Notes: generated by a model from the sequence alone, not told the origin. A stretch of DNA of 47,247 bases from an uncultured Lewinella sp. (GCA_913057785.1 CAJXPD010000046.1:1-47247), one strand, 5' to 3'; shown: positions 26,213-34,909, counted from the first letter of the stretch. Numbers and translations: made by a program.

Positions 26213-26582
26213 CGCTTTTAGGTTTCATACTTAATTGGCCGCAATTTAAAATGCTCGCGGGGAAATTATAGTACAGATACATGAAAATTCAAATTGTTGA
26301 ATGATATGCAGTAATTAGATGCAATATACCCACCACCTTGCTATACGGTTGTTGTTAATTTTTGCTACAAATTTTCAATTAATAAAATATAAAAGACCGG
26401 AGCACGTTTTTTTTATATCTTTATTCTACCCAACCGCCTATTTTAGACCCTACAATCGCCTAGATTAGACCCCACATTCTTTAACTTACCTTTTACATTA
26501 AACCCCTATAGATTTTTGAAGTCTAATGGTTAGCCCCACCTGACCATCACATTATATTGCTAATAACCAAAAACCCATTGAC
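26213..26582. promoter_or_regulatory. AT-rich 370-bp divergent intergenic region
   Basis: The region separates pgmB (leftward) from the DUF1800 gene (rightward), so it must contain two promoters. I find no coding frame of note. It has a run of T near 26407-26414, AT-rich stretches at 26352-26395 and a 22-bp tandem repeat at 26433-26476 (listed separately). No exact TAnnTTTG box close to either start was found, so the promoters are not placed. Confidence 0.5.
26433..26476. repeat. 22-bp direct tandem repeat (two copies)
   Basis: Copy 1 (26433-26454) and copy 2 (26455-26476) agree at 18 of 22 positions. Shared core: CGCCTA at positions 3-8 and TTAGACCC at 11-18 of each unit, ending in ACA. The period of 22 bp is close to two helical turns, so a dimeric regulator could bind both on one face. 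It lies 107 bases before the DUF1800 start. Confidence 0.7.
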
Positions 26583-28268
26583 ATGGATAGACGAGCTACC
26601 TTAGCTACCATGCTTGGTCGAGGAACTGAAGATTCCAAGACTACGAGCCAATTGGCGAAAGCTAGTGCAACGGTAACGACGCTGAACACCGGTCTAGAGC
26701 CCTTCGCAGGTGATTGGACCTTTGAACAAGCTGCACACCTTCTTCGGAGAACCACCTTTGGACCGACTATTGAATTGATCAAGGATGCCACTGCTAATGG
26801 CTTGGATGCCACAATAGACCAACTCTTCGCAGATATTGACCTCCCTGCGCCTCCTATCAATTACGATGAAGATCAAGATCCTCATGTGCCTATAGGCCAA
26901 ACCTGGATTAACGCACCTTACAATGACACTAAAAATGTAAAACCTTCCCGTTGGCGAAGCCTCCGAGGCTGGATCATGATGAATATCATGGAGGAAGAAG
27001 TTTCAATCCGGGAAAAACTAACATTATTTTGGCATAACCACTTCGCAGTCAATAATGTAAATGATCCACGTTACATCTATCGTTACCTCCACTTAATCAG
27101 ATCTAACGCCTGGGGTAATTTTAGAGATTTGGTAAAAAACATGACGGTTGAGCCCGCCATGCTCCGTTTTCTAAACGGTAACCAAAATACGGAGAGTGCA
27201 CCGAACGAAAACTATGCGCGTGAACTCCTGGAATTATTCACCATTGGGAAAGGTCCTTTGGCGGGACCAGATGATTATACCAATTTCACCGAATTAGATG
27301 TCTTAGAAATTGCCAGAGTGCTAACAGGCTGGAGAGATCGGGGATTCAATACCAAAAATCCTGAAATCTCCATTGAGCCATATTACACCAATAGCCGGCA
27401 CGATCTCACCACCAAGATCTTATCCCATCGTTTTGACAATACGGTTGTCTCCAATCAAGGAGCGACGGAGTATAGTGCTCTGGTGGATATCATATTCCAA
27501 AAGAAAGAAGTAGCTCGCTACATCAGTAGAAAACTCTATCGCTGGTTTATCTACTATAAGATCGATGATAATGCAGAAGTGAATGTCATTGAGCCAATGG
27601 CCGATCTCTTGATCGAGAACGATTATGAGATTAAGCCAGTCCTCATTGCACTATTGAAAAGCGAACACTTTTTCGATATTCTAAGTGTGGGTCCAATGAT
27701 CAAAAATCCAGTGGATTTCACCCTTTCACCGCTAAAGCAGATGCAGGTGAGCCTTCCAAAAGACAATCCTGCGGTCTACTATCCGATCATGATTAAGTTT
27801 TATAGTGCCATAAAACTGATGGAGATGGACTATATCAACCCTCCTGAAGTAGCAGGGTGGAAAGCGTATTATCAAGAGCCGCAATACTATCGGACCTGGA
27901 TTAATGCGACCACATTGCAGCAACGGATGGGTTACACCAACAAAATAAGCAACAACGGATATACTACCCAAGGCGAAAGAACACAGATCGACCCTTTGGA
28001 AGTGATCAAAATGGTGGACAACGCCGAGGACCCCAATGTTGTGGTGGACACTTTTGCCGCCATGTGGTTCCCTCAGACCATCACGGATTCCCAAAAGGTA
28101 GCCTTAAAGGATATTCTAATACCTGGTTTACCTGATTTTGAATGGACAGTTGAATACGGAGAGTACGCTGCCGATCCTGAAAATGAAGACTTGAAAGACG
28201 CTGTGAGATCGAAATTACAAGACCTTATTCAGGCAATGATGAGTATGGCAGAGTACTATTTGAGTTAG
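26583..28268 (+). CDS. DUF1800 family protein
   Basis: 561 residues. Family blocks: FEQAAHLLRRTTFGP near residue 50, EKLTLFWHNHFAVN (about 145), RDLVKNMTVEPAMLRFLNGNQN, and APNENYARELLELFTIG (about 207), the most conserved DUF1800 segment, then ARVLTGWR and HRFDNTVV. The function of DUF1800 is unknown; it is nearly always encoded with a DUF1501 protein, as here. The N-terminus MDRRATLATMLGRG has a twin-Arg start but no obvious hydrophobic core, so export is uncertain. The start ATG at 26583 is the only one in the region with an AT-rich leader. A CCTGTT/AACAGG hairpin and 49 bases separate it from the DUF1501 gene. Confidence 0.88.
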   Translation: MDRRATLATMLGRGTEDSKTTSQLAKASATVTTLNTGLEPFAGDWTFEQAAHLLRRTTFGPTIELIKDATANGLDATIDQLFADIDLPAPPINYDEDQDPHVPIGQTWINAPYNDTKNVKPSRWRSLRGWIMMNIMEEEVSIREKLTLFWHNHFAVNNVNDPRYIYRYLHLIRSNAWGNFRDLVKNMTVEPAMLRFLNGNQNTESAPNENYARELLELFTIGKGPLAGPDDYTNFTELDVLEIARVLTGWRDRGFNTKNPEISIEPYYTNSRHDLTTKILSHRFDNTVVSNQGATEYSALVDIIFQKKEVARYISRKLYRWFIYYKIDDNAEVNVIEPMADLLIENDYEIKPVLIALLKSEHFFDILSVGPMIKNPVDFTLSPLKQMQVSLPKDNPAVYYPIMIKFYSAIKLMEMDYINPPEVAGWKAYYQEPQYYRTWINATTLQQRMGYTNKISNNGYTTQGERTQIDPLEVIKMVDNAEDPNVVVDTFAAMWFPQTITDSQKVALKDILIPGLPDFEWTVEYGEYAADPENEDLKDAVRSKLQDLIQAMMSMAEYYLS

Positions 28269-28284
28269 AAAATCCTGTTAACAG

Positions 28285-28300
28285 CCTGTTGTCAAACAGG
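28285..28300. other. Short perfect hairpin between the DUF1800 and DUF1501 genes
   Basis: CCTGTT (28285-28290), loop GTCA, AACAGG (28295-28300), followed by AATCC and eight A residues. It lacks a T tract on the plus strand, so it is more likely a processing or stability element than a terminator. Confidence 0.35.
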
Positions 28301-28317
28301 GTAATCCAAAAAAAATC

Positions 28318-29874
28318 ATGAAAAGAAGAAATTTCATAAGATCCGTTGGTGCAGCCGCAAGTGTGCCAATGATACTCAATGGCATGAAGCTATCAGCGAT
28401 GCCTTCCAGTCTAGCAAGCCTGGTAAACAATGATAGCGATAAGGTTTTGGTATTGATCCAGCTCAATGGAGGTAATGATGGTTTAAACATGATCATTCCT
28501 CGAGACAGATATGATAATCTAGCGGTGGTTCGCTCGAACATCTTGCTGCCTGAGAGTTCAATTTTGGAATTAGATGATAATACTGGGGTACACCCAGCAA
28601 TGGAAGGGGTACAACAGATGTTTCAAGAAGGACAAATCAGTGTTCTTCATAGTGCTGGGTATCCCAACCAGAACCGATCACACTTCAGATCCATGGACAT
28701 TTGGAAAAGTGGTTCTCCTGCAGGAGAGGTTTGGAATGACGGTTGGTTAGGTCGATATCTGGACACCTTGCATCCTGCCTTTCCGGAAGACTATCCGAAC
28801 TCAGAATATCCGGATCCTTTTGCGATCACCATGGGCAATGTGGTCTCCGAAACCTGCCAGGGTAAGTCCGCTAACTTCAGCTTAACCTTGACGGACCCAT
28901 TCAGTCTTACCCCACTTACTGAGGGAGCGCCGGGTGAAGTTCCCGAGACACCTTATGGGGATGAGCTCACCTTCTTGAGAACCACCATTAAGCAAGCTAA
29001 TAAATACGGGGAGCGCATTACGGCCGTAGCAGAAGTCGGCAATAACATCATGGAATACCCAGATGGCAACCGCCTTGCTGAGCAGCTGAAAAATGTGGCG
29101 CTGCTCATCTCCGGAGGCCTGCAGACCAAGATATACATTGTTAATATCGGCGGGTTTGACACCCATGCTAACCAAGTCGTAGAGGGGGATCCAACTACAG
29201 GCGAACATACACAGCTATTGGAGAATTTATCGGAAGCCATGCGGGTATTCCAACAAGACATCGATGCCTTGGGTCTCTCGGAAAGAGTAGTTGGTATGAC
29301 TTTCTCAGAATTCGGACGAAGAATCAAATCCAATGACAGCTTCGGAACGGATCACGGCACAGCTTCTCCATTGATGGTATTTGGCACCTGTGTTAATCCC
29401 AAGGTATTTGGCGAGAGCCCGGATATTCCATTGGATGTAGGGAAAAGTGAAGGGCTACCTATGCAAAATGACTTTAGAGATATCTACGGTTCTATTCTAA
29501 TGGATTGGTTTGAGGTTAAAGAAGAAGATGTTCGGACCTTACTGCACAACGACTTCCAACATATTCCGATCATCCAATCCTGTAGTGTTACCTCGACCGG
29601 ACCAGATCTTGAAACAGAGCTCCCTATAGAACTATCCAATTTCCCGAATCCCTTCCGCAATTGGACCACTATTCAGTTCAAAACGGAAAATGAATGGGCT
29701 AAATTGGCGATATACAATGGCCTTGGAGCTGAAGTGAAGGTCATTTTAAATAAGCAACTACCTGCAGGCGAACATCAAGTTAGGTTTGACGCCGGCAATT
29801 TACCACCAGGTAGCTATTACTATAGATTACAGCTGAATGGACGACAAAAGACCAACCGAATGGTCAAGATGTAA
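28318..29874 (+). CDS. DUF1501 family secreted protein with T9SS sorting domain
   Basis: 518 residues. The N-terminus KRRNFIRSVGAAASVPM is a Tat-like twin-arginine signal (RRNFIRS). The DUF1501 core (about 40-430; sulfatase/phosphatase-like alpha/beta fold) has VLIQLNGGNDGLNMIIPRD, HSAGYPNQNRSHFRSMDIW, NIGGFDTHANQV and FSEFGRRIKSNDSFGTDHG, which supply the Asp and His residues that bind metal in related folds. From about 435 is a type A T9SS sorting domain: LSNFPNPFRNWTTIQF, LPAGEHQVRFDAGNLPPGSYYYRL, ending TNRMVKM. So the protein should cross the inner membrane, possibly folded through Tat, and then the outer membrane by T9SS. Substrate unknown. A strong terminator follows. Confidence 0.9.
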   Translation: MKRRNFIRSVGAAASVPMILNGMKLSAMPSSLASLVNNDSDKVLVLIQLNGGNDGLNMIIPRDRYDNLAVVRSNILLPESSILELDDNTGVHPAMEGVQQMFQEGQISVLHSAGYPNQNRSHFRSMDIWKSGSPAGEVWNDGWLGRYLDTLHPAFPEDYPNSEYPDPFAITMGNVVSETCQGKSANFSLTLTDPFSLTPLTEGAPGEVPETPYGDELTFLRTTIKQANKYGERITAVAEVGNNIMEYPDGNRLAEQLKNVALLISGGLQTKIYIVNIGGFDTHANQVVEGDPTTGEHTQLLENLSEAMRVFQQDIDALGLSERVVGMTFSEFGRRIKSNDSFGTDHGTASPLMVFGTCVNPKVFGESPDIPLDVGKSEGLPMQNDFRDIYGSILMDWFEVKEEDVRTLLHNDFQHIPIIQSCSVTSTGPDLETELPIELSNFPNPFRNWTTIQFKTENEWAKLAIYNGLGAEVKVILNKQLPAGEHQVRFDAGNLPPGSYYYRLQLNGRQKTNRMVKM

Positions 29875-29893
29875 GTCCTACAGTCTTTACATA

Positions 29894-29928
29894 AAAAAGC
29901 CTCAAATCCTGGTGATTTGAGGCTTTTT
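29894..29928. terminator. Strong bidirectional rho-independent terminator
   Basis: A 15-bp perfect stem: AAAAAGCCTCAAATC (29894-29908), loop CTGGT, GATTTGAGGCTTTTT (29914-29928). It has A residues on the left and T residues on the right, so it works in both directions between the convergent DUF1501 gene (stop 29874) and the HsdR-N-like gene (stop 29954). Confidence 0.93.
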
Positions 29929-29953
29929 CTTTAGAAGGATTCAACTAGCGGCC

Positions 29954-30403
29954 TTATCCAAAACCTGGAACCTCCTTCACAAACTCAAAAGACTCCTCTT
30001 CATAATTCATTCGACAACAATAATTTACAAGCCCATTAGTCACAAATAAGTATGGAACTCGCAAAGGAAGGTTATAATTAGCTATTTGTCTGAAAGCAGC
30101 CTGGTTGATATTTACTGAAGGCGCCTTGCACTCCACTAGCAAGAAAGGCTCCATACCGTTGTCATAAACCAAAATATCACATCGCTTCTTCAGTTCATTC
30201 ACCTGCAAGCCCATCTCGATGTTGATCCGATTCTTATTATACCCCTTGTCTTCGATTAGGTATAATATAACCAGTTGCCGGACCAATTCCTCTGGTTGTA
30301 CAACCAACCATTTCTTACGAATCGGATCAAATAAGAATCGATTCCTTTCTTCCGTCTTAACCTTCAATTGACCTTGCTTGGCCAATAGATCTATTTCGAT
30401 CAT
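29954..30403 (-). CDS. HsdR N-terminal-like nuclease-fold protein (stand-alone)
   Basis: 149 residues, only the N-terminal domain of type I restriction R subunits (HSDR_N). The PD-(D/E)xK core is visible: D76 in RCDILVYD, then E91-C-K93 in FLLVECKAP, and Q101 in NINQAAFRQIANY matches the downstream helix of that fold. No helicase or methylase genes are near, so this is not a restriction system. Such single-domain proteins are common in Bacteroidota next to housekeeping genes, and their role is unknown; DNA repair or nucleic-acid processing is a guess. It is the last gene of the aspartate kinase-tilS operon and ends at the bidirectional terminator. Confidence 0.82.
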   Translation of the reverse strand: MIEIDLLAKQGQLKVKTEERNRFLFDPIRKKWLVVQPEELVRQLVILYLIEDKGYNKNRINIEMGLQVNELKKRCDILVYDNGMEPFLLVECKAPSVNINQAAFRQIANYNLPLRVPYLFVTNGLVNYCCRMNYEEESFEFVKEVPGFG

Positions 30404-30412
30404 CTAGTCTGT

Positions 30413-31471
30413 TTACTGAATCACAATCCGGCGATTGACCATCCCTTGTGTACTTTGCAAACGCAACAAGTAGACACCAGCCGACAGGCGATCTTGCAAA
30501 ATTAACGGGAACCGATGTTCACCAGCAGGCAAGAAATCAGGCATACTTACTGTCTGAACTCTTTCCCCATTGATAGTTAATAAATCTGTGGCAACTTGCT
30601 CTAAGGGCTTGTCTAGGGAAAGCTCTATCGTAGCATTAGCTCGCAATGGATTAGGAGAAACCTGGAAAAGATTTACGCGCCGATTCACTTCTTCATTGGA
30701 GGAAACAATTTCAAAGATGTCAGAGGAATTGGCATTGACATATTCATAGCGGTTCCCTACTTTTTCCCAAAGGATGCTAACAATATTGATGTTATCAGAT
30801 TGATAGCCTGTAGCGTTTAGGTTGAAAGAATGCTCTACGTCAAAAACCTGATCTACTTCTACAGATCCAGCTACTAACAATGCTCCGAAATCATTATCAT
30901 CAATGGATCCTCTGAAGAGGTTCTTATGTTCGGCATCATTGCCAAGCGGTGATTGGTACCCAACAAAGCTCTTTTCAACAATATAGATGCCTATATAGAA
31001 TTCTCCGCTGGTCTTTTCAAAGAACTGAGCCCTAGCCTGGACCTTCACAGAACCATCCTGGAGCATGCCTAACTTTAGTGCTGACTGGGCTCTAGGCGTT
31101 TGACCTACCATCGAACTGACGCTATTGGACACCATCGGGATCATATTGGAATAATTACCTGAATTAGCGGAAATTTTCTCGGTCCCCATGTAGAATTCTG
31201 GCTGTCCGATGATGCCGAAGTTAGAAGCCATAGCTTCACCAGCAGAAGTTCGATAGTTTCCGCTATAGTGAGTCACCATCATGATGGCTTTATCTTGGTT
31301 CCCATCCAGTAATCCCTCAAAGAAATTCCAGCCCCAATTACCACAATGTGGGCACCAAGAAGCTGAAACCTTAGTGATCATTGGAATTTGGCTTTTTGGC
31401 ACAGTGATTTCCTGGGCTTGGGCGGAATAGCCGAATGAAAAAAGAGCAACAAGAAGTAGAAAACGTTTCAT
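30413..31471 (-). CDS. Omp28-like secreted thioredoxin-fold protein with T9SS sorting domain
   Basis: 352 residues. Signal peptide RFLLLVALFSFGYSAQAQ; thioredoxin-type C40-P-H-C43 in SASWCPHCGNWGWNFFEG; a cis-Pro-like region FGIIGQPEFYMG; then beta-rich segments (FYIGIYIVEKSFVGY) as in Omp28-related proteins. The C-terminal 75 residues are a T9SS type A sorting domain: VNLFQVSPNPLRANATIEL, LPAGEHRFPL, LSAGVYLLRLQS, RRIVIQ. It should be a surface or secreted disulfide-active or redox-related protein. The start overlaps the tilS stop as ATGA at 31468-31471, so a secreted redox protein is translationally coupled to a tRNA enzyme. Confidence 0.85.
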   Translation of the reverse strand: MKRFLLLVALFSFGYSAQAQEITVPKSQIPMITKVSASWCPHCGNWGWNFFEGLLDGNQDKAIMMVTHYSGNYRTSAGEAMASNFGIIGQPEFYMGTEKISANSGNYSNMIPMVSNSVSSMVGQTPRAQSALKLGMLQDGSVKVQARAQFFEKTSGEFYIGIYIVEKSFVGYQSPLGNDAEHKNLFRGSIDDNDFGALLVAGSVEVDQVFDVEHSFNLNATGYQSDNINIVSILWEKVGNRYEYVNANSSDIFEIVSSNEEVNRRVNLFQVSPNPLRANATIELSLDKPLEQVATDLLTINGERVQTVSMPDFLPAGEHRFPLILQDRLSAGVYLLRLQSTQGMVNRRIVIQ

Positions 31472-32826
31472 AGGATTTCTTTTAAGTAAGTTATTTCTAG
31501 GAAAGAGTTTGTTGTTTCAATTATTTTATTTCGATCATCCAACCTATGCCCCACTATCCAAAGAATGTTGTCCTTTGCATCAACCAAAAACCAGGTCTCC
31601 TCCTTTTCATATCTCGAAAAACCATTGTTAGTGAAATAGTCCTGGACTTTCTGATGATGACCTTTCATTCCTAAGGGGCAGAAAACATCACCTGATTTCC
31701 ATTTTCTTAGTTGCAGAGGGTACATAATTTTATCCGCGTCCATATAAGCGGATTGGTCAGGTGAGGCGAAGGATTTAGGTTTTCCTTTCTTAATCTCAAA
31801 GATAAGCATCCCATCGGATAAAGTAATCATCTCCGTTTCTTTGCTAATCCGAATAGTACCTGAATTGTCGTCTACTGTCGGCAAAGGTTCTATCACCAAG
31901 AATTCTCTATCAACCAATAGTCGATGACTCTGGCTATAAAAAATGGCACCTACCTTTTTACTGTGAAAATGTTGCAGGATCTGTTCTTGCTGACGCCAAT
32001 GAAATCCTTCCTCTCTAAGACATTCAAAAAGCAGGGTTTGTTGCGTATCAGCGTGTTTTTCTAGCCCCTCAATGCTAATGAACATTCGATCCCCCTCATA
32101 CCTTACCCAGCTTTCCTTGAAACGCTCCACACTCTCCTGATAAAGAAGGTAAGATTCATGCAAAATACTAAAGTTCCTGGCTACAGTTTCTTCCAAGGCC
32201 GGATTGATTTCCTTCATTTTAGGAAGAAGGTGATGCCTAATCTTATTGCGGGAATACTTATCTGTGGCATTGGAACTATCCTCTCTGTATGGGAGTTTCT
32301 CCTCGCCGGCATAAGCCAGGATCTCTGTTTTTTTGGCAAACAAAATAGGACGAATAATGGATCCGTTTCGAATCGGAATTCCTCTAAGACCAGCTAGCCC
32401 GGTACCTTTTGTGAAATTGTAAAGAAAAGTCTCGATTGAATCATTCAAATGATGAGCTGTAGCAATGGCGGTATAGCTTTCCTCCACTCGCATCTCTCTC
32501 AACCATTCATACCTTAATTCTCTGGCAAGCAACTGAATAGAGGTTTGTTTCTCCTTCGCCCATTTCTTGGTCTCAAACCGGATGCTATAAAATGGGATAG
32601 CTTTTTCTTCCGCCCAGTCCTTTAGGAAAGATTCATCTTCATCTGAATCTGCTCCTCTTAACTGGAAATTGCAATGCGCTAAGCCTATAGTAAGCCCGAT
32701 TCTCCAAAACAAGTGAGCCATCACCATTGAATCTACTCCACCACTAACAGCTAGTAGAATACGATCCCCCGGTTGCACCAGTTGGTTTTCTTCAATGAAA
32801 GTTTGAAATCGAGCGAGTAGGCTCAT
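31468..32826 (-). CDS. tilS: tRNA(Ile)-lysidine synthetase
   Basis: 452 residues, usual length for the three-domain form. The PP-loop SGGVDS is at 28-33; next come LAHCNFQLRGADSDEDESF, the HHLNDSIETFLYNFTKGTGLAGLRGIP region, the IRPIL and SSNATDKYSRNKIRHHLLP blocks, and a C-terminal TilS domain with MYPLQLRKWKSGDVFCPLGMKG. The enzyme uses ATP to attach lysine to C34 of the tRNA-Ile CAU anticodon so that it reads AUA; it is normally essential. The gene starts 5 bases after the aspartate kinase stop and its TGA overlaps the next ATG. Confidence 0.95.
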   Translation of the reverse strand: MSLLARFQTFIEENQLVQPGDRILLAVSGGVDSMVMAHLFWRIGLTIGLAHCNFQLRGADSDEDESFLKDWAEEKAIPFYSIRFETKKWAKEKQTSIQLLARELRYEWLREMRVEESYTAIATAHHLNDSIETFLYNFTKGTGLAGLRGIPIRNGSIIRPILFAKKTEILAYAGEEKLPYREDSSNATDKYSRNKIRHHLLPKMKEINPALEETVARNFSILHESYLLYQESVERFKESWVRYEGDRMFISIEGLEKHADTQQTLLFECLREEGFHWRQQEQILQHFHSKKVGAIFYSQSHRLLVDREFLVIEPLPTVDDNSGTIRISKETEMITLSDGMLIFEIKKGKPKSFASPDQSAYMDADKIMYPLQLRKWKSGDVFCPLGMKGHHQKVQDYFTNNGFSRYEKEETWFLVDAKDNILWIVGHRLDDRNKIIETTNSFLEITYLKEIL

Positions 32827-32831
32827 GCCAA

Positions 32832-34133
32832 TTATTTCCTTTTCATGACGGGTACATCTTTCAGGACCATCTGTACCGTTTGGCGAATGCGCTCTTCCAA
32901 AAGTACGATTTTCTCAGCACGTAACTCCTCTAATATTTTTTCTTGATAGTGACGAACCGTAATCAATTCTAAATCCAGATCAATAATTACCTTGAACTGA
33001 TCCTCGATGGCTTTACTAAAATCTGCAACCTTTTGGTCAGTATCATTGACACAAATAGAAAAGCAGATCGCTGTATTCTGCATCATGTTCACTTGCAGTC
33101 GATGCTCCGCGATCACCTTAAAGAGATAGCTCATGTGGTGTTCCGCGACAAAAGAGAAATCTCTAGTTGAAATATGAAGAAGAGCCTGGCTTTTTTCCAC
33201 TGCTACCAAAGGCGGGTAATTATCAGCTACTTCATCTGAAATATAAGTTCCGCTGCCCTTTGGGTCTATAAAAGACTTGACAAACAAGGGGATGCTTTTA
33301 TTTTGCAAGGGTTTGATGGTCTTCGGGTGAATTACCTTGGCGCCATAGTAGGTCATTTCTATGGCCTCCTTGTAAGACATCAGGTCTAGCTTGCTGACAT
33401 TCTCAAAGAGTCTTGGGTCTCCCGTAAGCACGCCAGGAACATCTTTCCAAATGGTCATGCTCTTGGCATCTAGGCAATAGGAAAAGATTGCAGCCGTATA
33501 ATCTGAGCCCTCTCGACCAAGCGTAGTGGTGAAGTTTTCAGTCGTAGTACCAATGAAACCTTGCGTGATCACGAAGGACTCCGTGGAAAGCATAGGCTTG
33601 ACAATCCGGTTAGCATTTTCCTGCGTCTCATTCCATTGCACCCATCCTTCTCGGTATATATTATCAGTCAGGATGACATCTCGAGCGTCTAGCCACTGAG
33701 TAGGTAAGCCTTGTTCATTTAAATAGGCATGAACAATGATTGAGGACACAATTTCTCCCACGGAAACAATCTGATCATAGGCGTAGTCAAAGTTCTCATG
33801 AGGTTCTTCCTCCAATCCCCATTCAATCTCTACCAAGGCATCATTCAAACTGACGAAAACCTCATGGTTTTCATCGAATAAGCCTAAGCAAGTCTCGAAA
33901 CATTTTTGTTTGAATACATCGAAAAGCGCTTGAGCTTCTCCATTTTGCGCGGCATGGGCTAGTACAATTTTTTCCAGTTCATTCGTCGTTTTACCCATTG
34001 CCGAGACAACGACTACTAGCGGTTGTCCCTTCATTTCACGCAGGATATTTCCCACATTTTGAATTCTCTCGACACTGTTCAAAGACGCGCCACCAAACTT
34101 AAATACTTGTAGATCTTGATTCATTCTCTCCAT
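32832..34133 (-). CDS. Aspartate kinase
   Basis: About 433 residues from the ATG at 34131-34133 (an ATG at 34124 is also possible). The frame is open up to 34271, but a TATATTTG promoter box at 34200-34207 lies inside that extension, and the family motif follows at once: QVFKFGGASLNSVERI. The kinase core has VVVSAMGKTTNELEK, IVSVGEIVSS, TQGFIGTT, TTLGREGSDYTAAIFSY and VIHPKTIKPLQ; two ACT-type segments occupy about the last 120 residues. It catalyses ATP-dependent phosphorylation of aspartate at the head of the lysine, threonine and methionine pathway. It is the monofunctional form, with no homoserine dehydrogenase domain. First gene of the operon with tilS. Confidence 0.92.
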   Translation of the reverse strand: MERMNQDLQVFKFGGASLNSVERIQNVGNILREMKGQPLVVVVSAMGKTTNELEKIVLAHAAQNGEAQALFDVFKQKCFETCLGLFDENHEVFVSLNDALVEIEWGLEEEPHENFDYAYDQIVSVGEIVSSIIVHAYLNEQGLPTQWLDARDVILTDNIYREGWVQWNETQENANRIVKPMLSTESFVITQGFIGTTTENFTTTLGREGSDYTAAIFSYCLDAKSMTIWKDVPGVLTGDPRLFENVSKLDLMSYKEAIEMTYYGAKVIHPKTIKPLQNKSIPLFVKSFIDPKGSGTYISDEVADNYPPLVAVEKSQALLHISTRDFSFVAEHHMSYLFKVIAEHRLQVNMMQNTAICFSICVNDTDQKVADFSKAIEDQFKVIIDLDLELITVRHYQEKILEELRAEKIVLLEERIRQTVQMVLKDVPVMKRK

Positions 34134-34199
34134 GCTTGATCTTGGGCTTGAAAGCCTTTCCATAAAATATAAAGCACCCAGGTTTCGGGTGAAACTGGG

Positions 34200-34207
34200 C
34201 AAATATA
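34200..34207 (-). promoter_or_regulatory. Candidate -7 box of the aspartate kinase-tilS operon
   Basis: On the minus strand this reads TATATTTG, an exact TAnnTTTG match, about 67 bases before the chosen ATG. A bulged stem-loop (CCCAG-G-TTTC, loop GGGT, GAAACTGGG; 34177-34199) lies right after it, so the transcript may begin with a hairpin. Confidence 0.45.
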
Positions 34208-34340
34208 CTACCTTATCTGACAATTTTTGTGCTCCGTGAATTACGCAAAAAGTAATGCCAAAAAGGAGCAAATTGTTCCAGCATGGAGAAGGTCACTTGA
34301 TCAGAGAAAATCTGGCCTAGCAAGTGCTCAAAATTAGAAA

Positions 34341-34373
34341 GTAGTGATCTAGACCATAGATCGAGATCACTAC
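34341..34373 (-). terminator. Rho-independent terminator after the DUF4345 gene
   Basis: A perfect 10-bp stem, GTAGTGATCT (34341-34350) and AGATCACTAC (34364-34373), with a 13-base loop. On the minus strand it lies 12 bases after the DUF4345 stop and is followed by TTTCTAATTTT, as expected for a terminator. Confidence 0.75.
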
Positions 34374-34385
34374 CTTATTGAGCCG

Positions 34386-34793
34386 CTAGGCTCCGGCTAA
34401 AACTACCTTCTCCTGTTTAGTTCTAGTCATCAGTCCCCAGGATATTAAGGCAAGTGTGGTCTCCACCCATATCCAGGTGCTGATAAAGGCATTGGGACTA
34501 CCATCAACGGCTAGACTATAGAACCTGCCGACCGCAAAGCCGGTGGTATACAAGGCAAGGATCAGCAAGGCTTCTCGCTGTGCTTTAAAAGCGCCATAGA
34601 TGAAATACGCCCCAAACATCAGGTGCATCCCACCGTAGATAGCTCGGGTAGAACTTTTCCCACTTGGGTTGCCTAAAATCACATCTACATTATCCATGAT
34701 AGCCTGTGGATCAAAAAAGGCCTGGACACCTACCATTAAAGTGGGCAATGCGACTACGATCAAAAAGATCTTCGTGATCAGATTATGGTTCAT
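34386..34793 (-). CDS. DUF4345 family membrane protein
   Basis: 135 residues from the ATG at 34791-34793; the longer frame to 34823 begins with a poorer sequence. Four hydrophobic helices are visible: KIFLIVVALPTLMVGVQAFF, the GGMHLMFGAYFIYGAF region, LLILALYTTGFAVGRFYSL and WIWVETTLALISWGLM. The block STRAIYGGMHLMFG with the later GRFYSLAVDGSPN is typical of DUF4345, a small inner-membrane family of unknown function. It is alone on its transcript, ending at the hairpin 12 bases downstream, and is divergent from an AraC regulator 116 bases away, which may control it. Confidence 0.82.
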   Translation of the reverse strand: MNHNLITKIFLIVVALPTLMVGVQAFFDPQAIMDNVDVILGNPSGKSSTRAIYGGMHLMFGAYFIYGAFKAQREALLILALYTTGFAVGRFYSLAVDGSPNAFISTWIWVETTLALISWGLMTRTKQEKVVLAGA

Positions 34794-34909
34794 TTGTAGC
34801 AATATTTTGTGTTTTAAAATCAATACTGCAATTTTAGGCGTCTTTTGTCCATTGGGAAAGGAGAATTCACGCCAATCGAGGGACAGTTGACGACAAGGAG
34901 AAGTCGCTT

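Noticed and set aside
29954..30403. Type I restriction-modification system
   Set aside because: Only an HsdR N-terminal-like domain is present; helicase, HsdM and HsdS are absent, so it is not a restriction locus.
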